A model generated the notes under the pieces. That model did not search any database. It saw nothing but the letters and a program-made list of their open reading frames with translations, and had not been told where the DNA came from. Positions 37,101 to 49,600 of a stretch of DNA of 64,000 bases are shown piece after piece; position 1 is the first letter of the stretch, and the number at the start of each line of letters is the position of its first letter. The stretch comes from Lycocorax pyrrhopterus obiensis (taxonomy: Eukaryota; Chordata; Aves; Passeriformes; Paradisaeidae). Location of the stretch: NCBI GenBank assembly GCA_014706295.1, contig JACSVZ010000011.1:704663-768662 (forward strand). Direction: 5' to 3'. A program made the translations under genes and the position numbers.

Positions 37101-38402
37101 CACTCTGTTTTACTCATCTCCAATATTTTACACACAATTTTGATTTTGTAGTTACAGTTTAGTTACATGGGAAAGAGGCTCCGAAGTGTTTTCATCACAC
37201 AGTGTGTGCTAGAAGTGTGTTTAAACCAGAACTAAGGGCTCGAAGAGGTCTCAGGTCCTGCTTGTTTTGCAGTCAACATTTAGCAATACTACAGTTATGA
37301 TGCTACTTTAAAAGGGTGCAAAATTCACCTGTAGGAACAATCAATAAAATATATTAACGATTTGGAAGAGAAAATAATGGACTGGAAGCTGGGAAAAGCC
37401 AGAATAAAATCTAAAATAGTGCATTTAACACCTCTGTTACACCTGAGTATGTTTGGGATCTGACACTGGTCCAGCCACTCTTAGGCACACACAGCAAGAC
37501 AGTATTTGGGCAAAGCTGTCATTTTCCCTGTGGTGCATGTACATAAACTCTAGTCACTGTTAGCCCTGAAGAGGGCTGCAGAGCTGCAACATTGCTGTCT
37601 GGAACTACAGGAGTTCCTCTGCCAGCTTCTGCAGTTTGTTAAATTAAACTTTTACAGCAAGATGTGACACCCAGAGCAGCACAGTGAAGTTTTCGTTCTA
37701 ACCACAGCTTAGTGCTAGTGATCAGCCCACACACTGCTAATTGCAAGTGGGGTAGAAATAATGTGCAGCCTGACTTGACTTTAAAAAAGTGTATTTTCCT
37801 CAAATCCTACGCTGTTTTTCCTCTATCAGAGTCACACAACTATGAAGTGTCATCTGATGAGGCAGCAGAACATGAAAGGTGTAGATTTCAGGCTCTGGAT
37901 ATTTTCATCTTGCCAGGATGAGTAGAGGCATCCATCTGAAAAGAAAGTTGCTAAGGAGACAGAAGTTGCTTTCAGTGAACTTGAGCAAAACCAGGACAGT
38001 GACAGGACTTCCTTGAGAAAAACACCCCAGTAAAGCTCAGTTGTGTTGTTACAGCAGCCTATCCCTCTGGTGTGGGCAGAGCCCACCACCCAAGCGCCGA
38101 CACTCTCGCTCCTCTTTAAACCATACCCAGTGGGTTGTTGTCAGGCAGTGCAGAATTGGCTCTGTTGGCCACTCTTGTTGAGATGAGAAGGCACAAAATC
38201 TGTTGTGTATCTTAACTTAGTCTAACTAAAAGGTATGGAGTGACTGGGCAGGATCTGGATCAACCTAAGGGAAATTAAACAGGAAGGATACTCTTCCTTC
38301 TTAAAAACCAGACTTCTTTCTGCTGAGAGGTTTTGTGGTGTGCATTTAGTGTAGCAACATGACACAGCTCCAAGTTTTTTCCTGAAGTTTTTTTCCTGGA
38401 GC

Positions 38403-38467
38403 CCTTAAGAGTGTCTTGTATCAATACATTTTGGTGTCCTTAAGAGTGTTTTGTATCAATGTATTTA
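38403..38467. repeat. Tandem duplication, 35-bp period
   Basis: Copies at 38403-38432 and 38438-38467 both begin CCTTAAGAGTGT and continue through TTGTATCAAT. They differ at about four of 30 positions. A shorter duplication (TTTTTCCTGAAG / TTTTTCCTGGAG) lies immediately before them, so the locus seems prone to replication slippage. Confidence 0.9.
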
Positions 38468-40920
38468 CCATGCAACATGTATGTATTATGAAATTATAGT
38501 AGTATTCACAGTATTAGTTTTGGCAATATAGGACGCAGAATTTATCTTTGTCAAGGAAAGCATCCCTTACATCACAAAATTATGACCAAAGAATAAATTT
38601 TCAAAAAGGTATCATTTTGTTAAAAAGCCATTTTGGCCAAGAAAATTGACTTGCTCTAATCAAAACCACACCACTATATAGAACACAATGTAAAATAACA
38701 GAGAGGTGACTACACTTTTGTGGGCATCTGAGCATAACATGTTGAAACAAGATTATCTGTGAAATGAAGGGACTCAAGGGCACTTGCTGTCACCTACCTA
38801 CTGCTCTACCCATAGAAGGGAGAAATCACACTAGAGAGCACCTGAGTCAGGTAAAGAAAAATCACGTGGCATTTCATTTTTCTGTTTTACTGATTTCAAG
38901 TGTTCAAAATTCTTGAATGACTCTCCAAAATAATGAGATTTAAAAATAGTAAATGTCATAAATGCTTTCTGGTTTTCATTCCATAATCAAAGTAATTACA
39001 ACACTATTTAAGGTTAAGTGCCTTATTATTAATCGTTCATTACCCGTGATTGAATTAATGGCCAGCAGCATTCAATCCAGTCCTGCAGGCACTTGCTAGC
39101 TGGCTACTACCCCTTTCTTAATATAAGTAGCACAACTCTGTCTCCAGGGACTCTAGCAAAACATTAGCTTTTGTAACATGACTGGAAAGGTACCAAGCTT
39201 GGGTTATTTTCAGTCTGTGGGAGTAAGTTCCAGAAAAAGAGCTGGTTGGGGAATTCTCCAGCAGAAGGTTTTTCGGTAAGAAAATGCCCTTTTCGCACAA
39301 CCAGTGTTTTCTATGTGGAAAAAGAAAATTTTTAAAAATACATTTTTCCCTGGGAGAATCAAAACAAAGGCTGGCCCAGCTGCTGCCTGCTACACACTCC
39401 CCAGTTCCACTTTCAGCAAAAAGTGAGTTTAACAGCTGCTTCCCAGGCAAGCTGCTGGAGGTTAACAGTCCCCAGCTCTCTGTCCTCTGTCATGTGCCAG
39501 CTGCAAAGGGAGAGTAGCGGGATGAAGTAGGGAGGATTAGAGCCCTCCACATTCCTGGTGAACCTTTGCCAGTTCCCAGGCTTGCTGCACAGCTCTCCAA
39601 GTGGTTAGCAGCCACACACAATGAAAACACTACTTCAGGGCCCAAGAAATTAAATTTTTCTGAAAATCCATTTCTACAAAAATGTCACCTTGACATTTTG
39701 TCCTGGTTCAATACACCTGTTTTCCCTGGGGAACAGAGTTTCTGTTTTCGAGATGATTCTGCCCACGCATCGCAGGCTCTCAGGAGGCCCCCCTGCCAAC
39801 CACTCCTGTGTGTGTAATGAGGACATGTGGCTGAGTGGCCCTGCTGGCCACGGCCATGGCCATGGGGAAGGGCTATCCTGGAGGCGAGGCCTCTGCAGAG
39901 GTGCTGGGGTACCTGAGGAAGCAATTAACAAACCGGCCAAATTAGAGCTGAGATCAGAAGAAAAGCTCAAATCCCTCTATCACCAGAGCTATGAAATGTT
40001 CATTCCAACCACAGCATAGAAACATGGGTTTAATGGCACTTAAATCTATTGGTGTCTTACAGCATCCTAGGACATGAATATATTCATCTCTTTGCTTAGT
40101 CATAGGAAATTGCAGTGATGGATTGACATCATTTTATAATTGCATGCGATGCACAACCAAAACAGAGCTCAGGCGCTGAGCTGCATCCTAACTAAATGCT
40201 CAGTATTTGTTAATAATGAAAGTTCAGCTAGCTTGATGTAAGAACTGCACATATTGGATGAAATATTAATTTATTATGCTTCAGTTGAGATTTTTAAGGT
40301 AGCCTGATTTTCCTTGAATGCATGTGTTTATCATTATCAGCCTGAACACAACTAGCACTCTTCAAGATTTCTTGCTGAAAAGAAATTGAGCGTGCAAATA
40401 CTCTTTCATCATAATCACACTGACTGTGCAGGGTAATTCATAAAAGAGCCAAAAATATATTGAAATTCAATATTATTTTAGTCCAAATCAATATTAATAA
40501 TTGTTTGTATTTTTAAAGTGCAATTTACAATTGAAAAATGTACAGAGATCAGCCCATAGTTGCTAACACATCAAATTTTCCTATTAAAGGCACAGTAATT
40601 TTACTTCAAAATGTTTCTTACAAAGCAAGAGAAGGCATTGATCTGTGAAAACAGCTATCTATTATTTATATGAACAACATTATAACAGATTTTAATTATA
40701 AATGAGCTGAAAGGTCAGTAACTATTTTATTTTGAAGGTCTTGATTTTAAATTTGGATAGCTTAAAAATATTTATGTGAGATGGCTCCCAGTGGAAAGTG
40801 CACAGAAGGATTTCACAAAACACTCTTATCTAGAGTCAAACTGTTCTGTTTGGTACCTTTTACAGAACCATTAAAAATGAGTGATTACAGTAAACTAATA
40901 ATAATTTCTTTGATCTTCAG

Positions 40921-40975
40921 TCATAGAATCATAGAATGGTTTGGAAGGGACCTTAAAGATCATCTTGTTCCAACC
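40921..40975 (-). mobile_element. CR1 LINE fragment (extreme 3' end)
   Basis: The plus strand begins TCATAGAATCATAGAATGG and continues with the GGAAGGGACCTTAAAGATCATC stretch typical of the 3' end of avian CR1 elements read in reverse complement. The element therefore lies on the minus strand, with its terminal octamer repeats at 40921. Only about 55 bp remain, so it is a short, probably 5'-truncated and eroded insertion with no coding content. Confidence 0.9.
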
Positions 40976-43582
40976 AGATTTCAGTCTAGTTCCTTCCAGG
41001 TTCTTTTGAGTGTGAATGCCTTGATTTCAGTACCAAAGGCAGATATTTGAGTTTGCAGTGATGTTGTCTGAACCCTCAGCCAGAACTTGATCAGTGTCAG
41101 CCCACAGGAGAGATGGCCCAGGGAAGGGATGAATAACCCTGTGTGGTACAGGGCTGCCCACGCCAGACAGGAAAAGATCCCTGGTTTGTATTAGATTTAC
41201 TGCTTCAGTGTCTGGGCCCAACTCACCAACATGCTGGTGTCTCAGCAGTACAGTCGGAGCAATGGTGCTGGGAAGAGGAATGCCAGAATGCCTTTTTTCC
41301 TCCCCAGGAGGAGTCCTCTGTGTCACAAATACTTTGACAGTTGTTCCATTTCCTGGAGGAGGCACCAGTCTGCCCATTCTGCCTGTCCACATTACAGCAG
41401 AGGGAGGAAAGGACTGAAGTTTTTAGGCCGTGTCTGCTGTCTCCTCACTGAATGCAGAGGCTGAGAAGGGATGGAGTTACAAACCAAGTCTGATGGCAAG
41501 TGTGTGGAATCAATAGAGTATATCCATTCCTATAGACCATCAGTGGAACAACAGGAAGTTTGCTGGGGACATTTAGTGATCTCCGATACTTGCAGCACAC
41601 GGGTATGCCTAGCAGCTACTTGCCTTATCTGTTCTTATTACAAATCATACAAAATGTGCTTAAAAATAACTGAATAACAAATCAAGGAGTAATATTCTCC
41701 CACTGTACAAGCATCACAGAACTGATTTTAAAGAGATTTCATGCCTGTTCAGGATTCTCATTACAGCTCAATATCAAAAATTGTGTTCTGTTTAGAAGGC
41801 TGAGTAGTTGCACTGATACCCACATGTTTCCCCCGACTGCTCTAAGTGTGGAGTGTCTGAAATTCTGGTGCAGAGTAGCTTGCAGAAAAAGAGGAACTAG
41901 AAGTGTATTGCATGTAGGAGTCCAAGTTCCTTGTACCATGACCATCATACTGGTGTCTGCTCCCCTGTGTAAATGGGACCTATGGACAACCTTGCCCCTC
42001 CTTTCTCACCCGCCCAGTCTTACACTTAGGGCAGCCACATCCTGACGAAACAGCCCCGTTTCCGAGCACAGCCTGTGTCTGTCTCCTCCGTGGCTCTGTC
42101 GGCAGCTGCACCCTCCTGTTGTTCAAAGCATAGCTGTGCTGAAGTTGCAGGTGGGATTGCACCCCTTGCCCAAAGCCGACCTTGGCAAAAGGCAAAACTT
42201 TTGGAAACCAAGGAGTGTAAGGGTAGAACAAATGTTCACTGCCCTGTATAAGCAGTGCTCCAGTATAACATCAGTAAACATTCCTTCGCACTGCCTTGCA
42301 GCTGACACTCTCTACCTTAAATGTCACAGCTCTGCCTCTCTGCAGCCCCACCAGCTTCCACATGCACCTGCCCTCACTCACCATCACACAGAACCATTTC
42401 GCTCCTTAAAGTGATGGAAAAGTTTCCAGATACTTCTCTTCCCTCATACACACCTCTCAGTTTGCAGATCTTCCCTTGGTCCCACAAGGCAAGTGAGCAG
42501 GAGGGGCTCAGTCCGGGCCAGCCCATGCACATGGTGGCATGTCATGGCTATGCCTCTGCACAGCCAGCCAACTACCCCTTCAGCACTCAGTGCAGCTTCC
42601 CTTTATATGCTGCAGTAACACAAGGACTGAATAAAAATAAAAATTCTATTTCCTGTTGTTTAGAAATTGCCCTTCAAATTAAAATGCAAATACTTGTTTC
42701 AGTTTGCTTTATTCTAGGGTAAAAAGTTTCGTTTGGAATCAAAATATAAAAGGCCTTTTAAAGCAAAAAAGAACAGTTTCCCAAGTAGATGTAGTTGTAG
42801 AATATGTCTTCTCAACTAACTGCTTTGTTTTAACTGTCTAAATCAAGAACAAGAGAAAATATCTCAGCTCTGACATACAGGCATAGTCTAAGTGAAAAAG
42901 CACCTTGAGTAAACAGATGGTGATCTTTGATGAAGGAGAAAGCAAATTTCAATAAGAAACAAATTAGTCAGCATGGCTAGAAGGATTAAGAGTATTAGCT
43001 GAGAACACTCAAATGTACACCATTACAGAAGGTGCTGGAGTCAATAAAGGAACCCTCTCCACAGCCACAGCAAAATGTGCCATTTCAAGGTTAGGAGGCC
43101 TATTTTCTTCTTCCTGATGAAGAACGTCACCACGAACCCACACAGTGTGAGTCAGGAGCTTGTTTTCCTTCTGCTTTTGCAGAAATTTTGGTGTATTTTG
43201 TTTCCTCAAGTGCAGAATTAAAACCACCCTCACTGGTGACAAAGGTTTTTAACTTCTAGGTTACAGGGACCATTTCAGAGTTTTCCCTTTTTTTTTTGCT
43301 TGCTTGTGACTCCCAGACACAGAATCTCCACTTCAGATACTTTTATCCTTTAGAAAAAGGAAATACCATTGAGGAATCACGAACCTCCACACTGTATTAC
43401 ATGAACTGTATTACATATGGCACAGTTAAGCCATAATGTTGAGGAAGAGGGCCTCACACATATATATATACATAAAGCCACTCAAAGTTGTTGCTATAAA
43501 AACTATTTAAAATCTCATGATATCAAGAGGTGTGGCATGGGAATAAAACTTTTACCCAATGGATAGGAACTTATTAACCTTT

Positions 43583-43615
43583 TATACACACATACACATA
43601 TTTATACATATATAT
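43583..43615. repeat. Short TA/CA-rich alternating tract
   Basis: An imperfect run of TATACACA, CATACACATA and TATACATATATA units. A shorter similar tract, CACATATATATATACA, lies about 125 bp upstream at 43455-43473. Both are simple-sequence DNA without other signal. Confidence 0.7.
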
Positions 43616-46600
43616 CAGCAGCTTATAAAATCTTTCAGTTTTGTCATCTTTTCCTCGTTATCATAACACACCTAAAACTGCAAAGAAAAATTAATTTATA
43701 AAAGAAAAATTCAAATTTACAATTGCTTCATACTGACATAAAGGAGGAAGGATATCTGGGGTAATGACTTGTTGGGTACCCCTGGAAATCCAGCTTATTC
43801 CAGCTGCATTGTATCCTCTGAAAGAAGGCATTTTCATTTTAAATACCCAGGAAACCTATGGAATAGACAAATGAAGCAAGACAACTGAAGAAGAGTATAA
43901 TATATAGCTGTTATACGACAGTGCAATCATCTAAAAAACCCTTTGAAGATGTGAGTTACTTTAAATAGAAGAGAGAGATTCAGGCAAGTGGAGGGAGAGG
44001 GAAGCATTTCAGACCAGGCTTTAACAAGAACCAAGTGGGCAGCTGAATAACCTTTCTGCTGTATTTTACAAGAGTTCAGTGCTCTCCATGCAGCATATTT
44101 CTGTATGTAGTATCGGATGTGGGATAACATCCCTATAAATCCTGCTGCCAGGCAGTGCCTGGAAAGATTGGGTTGCCGTGCAAATTGTGTGCCTTCCCCT
44201 CCAGTGTGGAAAAAAGCTGGACAAGTTCATTATTGACACTCACTGTTTACACTGTCACTGTGCAGTTCCTGTGAGATGTTAATTTGAAACACAGTAAAAA
44301 AACTTTTTTCGTTTCAAAGGCAAACTGCTTTTGAGATTATGTTTTAGTTTAGGAATAGAATTAAAACCCCTCGAGGATCTTGGGAGAGGTGTGTGTTGAC
44401 TTGCTAAGGCCCTGCTGCAGTACTGAGGAGATTAGTAACACATGATGCCTGCTACAATTTGCATCCAGAAAGATAGGAAAGACATCTTCTTGACTTTGAA
44501 AGGATTATTTTGGTTGTTTACTGAGTGCTGTCCCTTTTGGTCTTAAATTGTATATGAAAATGGATACCAGAAGTGCCCTCTTCCTATTGCAACATGTGAT
44601 GAAAGTGAGAGGAGCAGCTTTAGCAGATTTGCCAGGGGTTTTGGAATGGGAAAAAGGGGTCATACATTATCACTCTTGACTTCAGCCACATAAAACAATA
44701 ACAGCTTTTTGCACGTATGCTGAAATTCAGGCTTTGGCACATTATATGGCTTTAAAATCCCTTCGAGCATTGTTTGGGTCCAAAGGACAACACTGGTATA
44801 TGTGAGAGAGAACTGGACCCACTGATACCTGACAAAACAAGTTTCCACCAGAGTAAGAGAAAGCCTCTTAACCCGCCTTTCCCCACTCTTTTGGGTATAT
44901 GGATTGACATATAGGTGAGCAAAAGAGGCTCCTGTAATTTTCAGGATTCTCATCCTGTCAAGAGTTCCCCATTTTGCATAATTGGAAGAGAAGCTGAAAG
45001 CCAAGACGTGTAATGACCTCAGCGACTGGAGAATAGAGCTGTTAATAGGCAATAAGTTCTGCCTAATTTCCTGCCACACTGCTGGTGTGCGCTGGTGGCA
45101 GGTAACAGAGGTGGTCAGCTCAGCATGTTCACTCAGGATCACTGGGATGCAGGAGAGGCTAATTATGCAGCAGGAGGAAGAGGGGTCAGCTCCTCGGGCT
45201 GGTCCCAAACTCAGTAGATCCAATTCACCCGAGTGCCAGTTCCTGCCTCTGCAAGTGGTTCTTGGGAAAATGGAGAGTGCAAAGCAGTGCTGCACAAAGT
45301 CACACAAGGCAGGTGTGCTTTCCCTTCCTGGATTCAAACTGCTGAGCTGGTCTGTGCATCTGGCAGGGCTTGGGAGATACCCACTGGAGCCACCTGGGCG
45401 AGGGTTCATCATTGTCCGGAGGACACCGGCTGGTATCAGGCTGAGCCACCCCTCTCCACTCAAGTATTTCACTTCTGATCTAAAAGGATTTCAGAGTTGG
45501 AGAAACCCTAAACTTCTCTGTTGATTTCATCAAAGTAGGTTTAATTCCTTTCCCCATATGAAGGGAAAATATGAATCCAGATCTTTTCAGAAGATGATTT
45601 TGGGGATGTTTCAGGGGCAGGATATTTTGAACAGTTTCAACTTTTAAGTTAGTATTTCACCTTTCTCCAAAATGCTTCTTTTCTGTTATTACACAAAGAA
45701 GAACATGATTATATATGAAGTTGATATAAGCCAGACAAAATGTTTTGATTTGAAATATCATCTGGAAACAAATTTGTCCTTTCCAAATCTCAGGGAGAAT
45801 CGAAGTTTTTTTTCTATTGATACATGAGCACGGATATAGTGATAGAAAATATAGCACCCAAAGATGAACATGTGATGAATGGAAGCAGCCTCAGCATTAA
45901 TAGTTTCCTACTTCTTTCTATGTTAAAGAAGCTAGAGGATTTGGGGCATAATACTTAGGATTCATTTGTATTTCCTATTTCCAAGAAGTGCTGACAGATA
46001 CAGAATATGACTTTTACTATCTCTACCTCTAGTACAGTGTCTGCTTTTGTAAAGCTCCTATAAAAACTTAGTTTTGCTGGTGAATATGAATAATGTTTAT
46101 AAATCCAATCTTTGGTTCTGTAAATGTTAAAGCAAGCCTGATCTAGAAGTCAGGGGTAAAACAGAGTGGACACTTGAGAGATGGGAAGACTCCCTGTATT
46201 TGAAGGCCTTTCAGCTCTGTAAGAGCTTTGGAGCAAGGAAATACATGCTTGGCTCAGCTGCAGAATGAGAAGCAGCTGTTGTTCACACACCTCCTAGAAA
46301 CAGCTAATGGATCTAGAAGAGATCACTTCAGTAATAATAGTAAATCTTTTTCCTATATTCTTGTAGTAATAATATTCCCTTTTTCTTAATTCAGCTAATT
46401 GCCCAGTATCACTATCCCAGTCTCTAACTATATTACACAAGTAAAATGATCTTAATAATGCAGAAAATAAGTGCTTCATTATGGTGCCTTTTCAGAACAC
46501 ACAAAACAAAACCCAATGGAAGAAAAAACCCCTCACGTCTCCCAGCTGCCAAAAGCTCCAGTTAAACTTCCCCAGATCGGCTACAGGAGTGCTGAGATTT

Positions 46601-49600
46601 AACATGTAGTTTTTATTGCTGTCAGGCAAATCTTGACTTAGGAAAACATTTCTGCATTAATAAGTGTCTCTCTCTGAACTGGGAATCCTACCAGTGTGTG
46701 CTTTAACTGGGGACAGGCCACCAAGGGTAAGACACTGCTGAGGCTGTGCCCGTGCACTGCCACGTTTCTCTGTACAGAGAACCGGGCAGTGGTACCTCCA
46801 GAGTTCCACTGCACCAGAGGGATGTCCCAGTTTGCCTCCCAGGAATGGCACAACCAGAGCTGCAGGAGTGCCTAAGCTGATCTCTGCTGCTCAGTACCTG
46901 GTTGTCCAACAGCACACAAGGTGCCTGGTGGAAAGGCAGGAATCCCTGCTTACAAAAGACACCTGCATCCTGCTGCCTCCTTTGAATAAACAGTGGGCTC
47001 TGGCAGTGCTCTGAACCACCAGCCTGCTCTCAACTGCAGGAAGAGCAGCTAAAGCTCACACAGCATGAGAAATGAAGTTTACCATGTATGTGTGAACTAG
47101 GCATTTACATTCATTCACAGGTGATTTGTAATTGTCCAATTTAGCGATAAGTAGATATTTGCAAAGAATTTGAGTGTTTTGTTGACTTGCTGATGTATAT
47201 GGCAACAATATATAATGCTGATGCTGGTGTTAGTCTGTGTTCCTTGATTCACTGGGAGCTGCCATGGCACCTTGCAGTGAAGCCTCTGGAAGGGACAGTA
47301 TAAAGGTGTCCTGCAGTGGGCAGGCACTTTGTGGAGTCTCTGGCCCACCTTGATCCTTCCCTTCCCCTGGTTCCACAGAGGTAAAAAGCCTCTTTTGCTC
47401 TCGTCTTGGCACCAGTGCCTTTCATCTTCAGGCTAATTTAGCTGGGCTGGTCACCAGCTCTGCAGTGGAGTGACAGCACACCACCACCAATTACAAAGAG
47501 GGCCAGGCAGCTTGGGTTCTGCAGGGTGGCTGCCTGTGAGTAGCCAGAGGGAGAAATGAGGGGCTGTAGCAACCTTGGACCCTCTGTCCCTCCTGCTCTC
47601 TGCAAATGGGTCTTGGTAAGGAATTGTTGGCAGTGCTGTGAAAGCTGCATACCCTGATACCATGTTTTTCTAAGACAGTCTTAGATATGCTACGCTCATA
47701 CTGACCTCAACTGAAGATAACCAGCCTTTTCCTGGGGAAAAGGGGATAGCTTATCCTGCCACTTATCCTTTTCTACAAGGTTTTATTTTACTTTCCTTTG
47801 ATGCATCGATGTGGTTAGGGAAAGATCCAGTTCTAGATGGACCAAAGGCAACCTCCTGAGTTTCTGCCTAAGGATTACACCATGCCCTTAGATTGTATCT
47901 CATCAATGCTGTTCTTCCCACTGACTTGTTAGCAGCAGACAAGGGAGAGAATATCATGTCTGCAAAACTCATGAATGAACAAATAGCCATGAGCTATCAG
48001 ACATCACCCCGAGTGCAGCCTGTCTGACCTACCTCAGACTAGGGATCAAACAACAGAAGTGTTGTCTTTCTTGGACTGATCCAGTATCATAACACCAGAC
48101 TGCTCGCAGTGAAAGTGTTTGGTCATTAGGCCTCCTGGCAGAGATTGCGAAAAGCAGACCTACATAGCACTAGTTTCAGAACCACTTTTGTCAGAAGATT
48201 TAAATCAATCTTTGCAGGGTCTTTCCATACTGCTTGGGAGCAGGGAGAAATTTGTTCTGCTTCTGTGTTTGTAAAGAAAAGGTTTGATGCCTGAAAATTC
48301 TGCTATAATATTCAAGTACTTTCCACAAACATATTTGGAATTATTTTTACCTAAAACTGTACATCCTTTTCCTTAAAAGGCTTGCATTAATGATCCAACA
48401 CCCATTCTCCTACCTGATGCTTCCTCGGGGAAGCATCCTCAAGGAATACTTCCTCAGCTCACAACTCATAGGAGTACTGTGGTGATTAATAAATGTCTTT
48501 GAACTGGAAAGTGCTGAGTGCTAATTACTATCTGTGCACACTCATACTTGTGCTGCTTTCAAGTGCAGGGCATTCACGTACCATAGTAATGGAAAAGCTT
48601 AGGAAAACAGATATTGATACCTAGGAGTTTTATCCACCATAGGAATGTAATAAGGAAGAATAAATTAAAAGTTAGATGTTTCAATTAATTATTGCACATT
48701 CTACTGAACCTCTTTCCACCTGTTTAATAGGTTCAGGGCAGCTGAAAATGGAGTTCAGATTGGAAGCTGCTTGCAACCTTATCTGCTTGCACTCTGGGTA
48801 ACACTAAGAATTATAAAAATATGTTATTGCCCATTGTGAGGAGCACAGTTAGAGTATGTGACTGCAAAGTGCAAGTTGAAGGGTATGGATTCATCCAAAT
48901 TCTGCCCTCCAGATGCCAGGACACTGGCTGGGTCAATCCAAAGCTCCCACATAAAGCATCCCTCACATGCCTGAGGAAGTACTGCCTGATGAAACAGTTA
49001 GGTCAAGCTGCATTTAGGTTTTTTGTAGGTTTTTCCCCTCATCCATCTTTAAAATGATGTGATCGAACTGTAAAGGGTATTTTCAAATGTTTCCTTAATG
49101 AGGATACTTTGTTCACATTTATCAGTCAGTGCTAACTGCTTGCAGAGTTCCTCTGCTCCTGTAACTCAACGACCAGCCTGGGAGGGCTTGGGAGGCACAT
49201 GCTCAGCATCTATAAACCAGCCGGTGCCATTCACCAGCTTTGCTCACAGAGGACATGTTAATTAAAGTCAACTGATTGGAAAAATAATTACAGGAGAATA
49301 GGGAGGGGGAAAGCTTAGACCCATAATTTAAAGATCTCTGACATTTGTGTTTTGGTGAGAGGTAGTAATTTTGTTGAGAGGAAAGAGGTTTTCTTTCTTT
49401 TTCCTTCTCGGACTCCTGTGTTCACTGCTTGGAGAAACATGCAATGGCTACGGGCAACAAGCAGCAATCTTTCTTTAGAGTTATGCAAGTACATATGGCC
49501 TTTTATTCTTTCAAATATATACTTACTTTCATCTAGCTTTTGTTACTGTTGTATCTTGAGGTTTCCTGAAGAGGCTATAATGTCTAACCTAAAAAGTTTT

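Noticed and set aside
39118..40019. Several 80-110 codon frames on both strands
   Set aside because: They overlap each other in many frames, lack domains or signal peptides, and have no splice signals placing them in a transcript.
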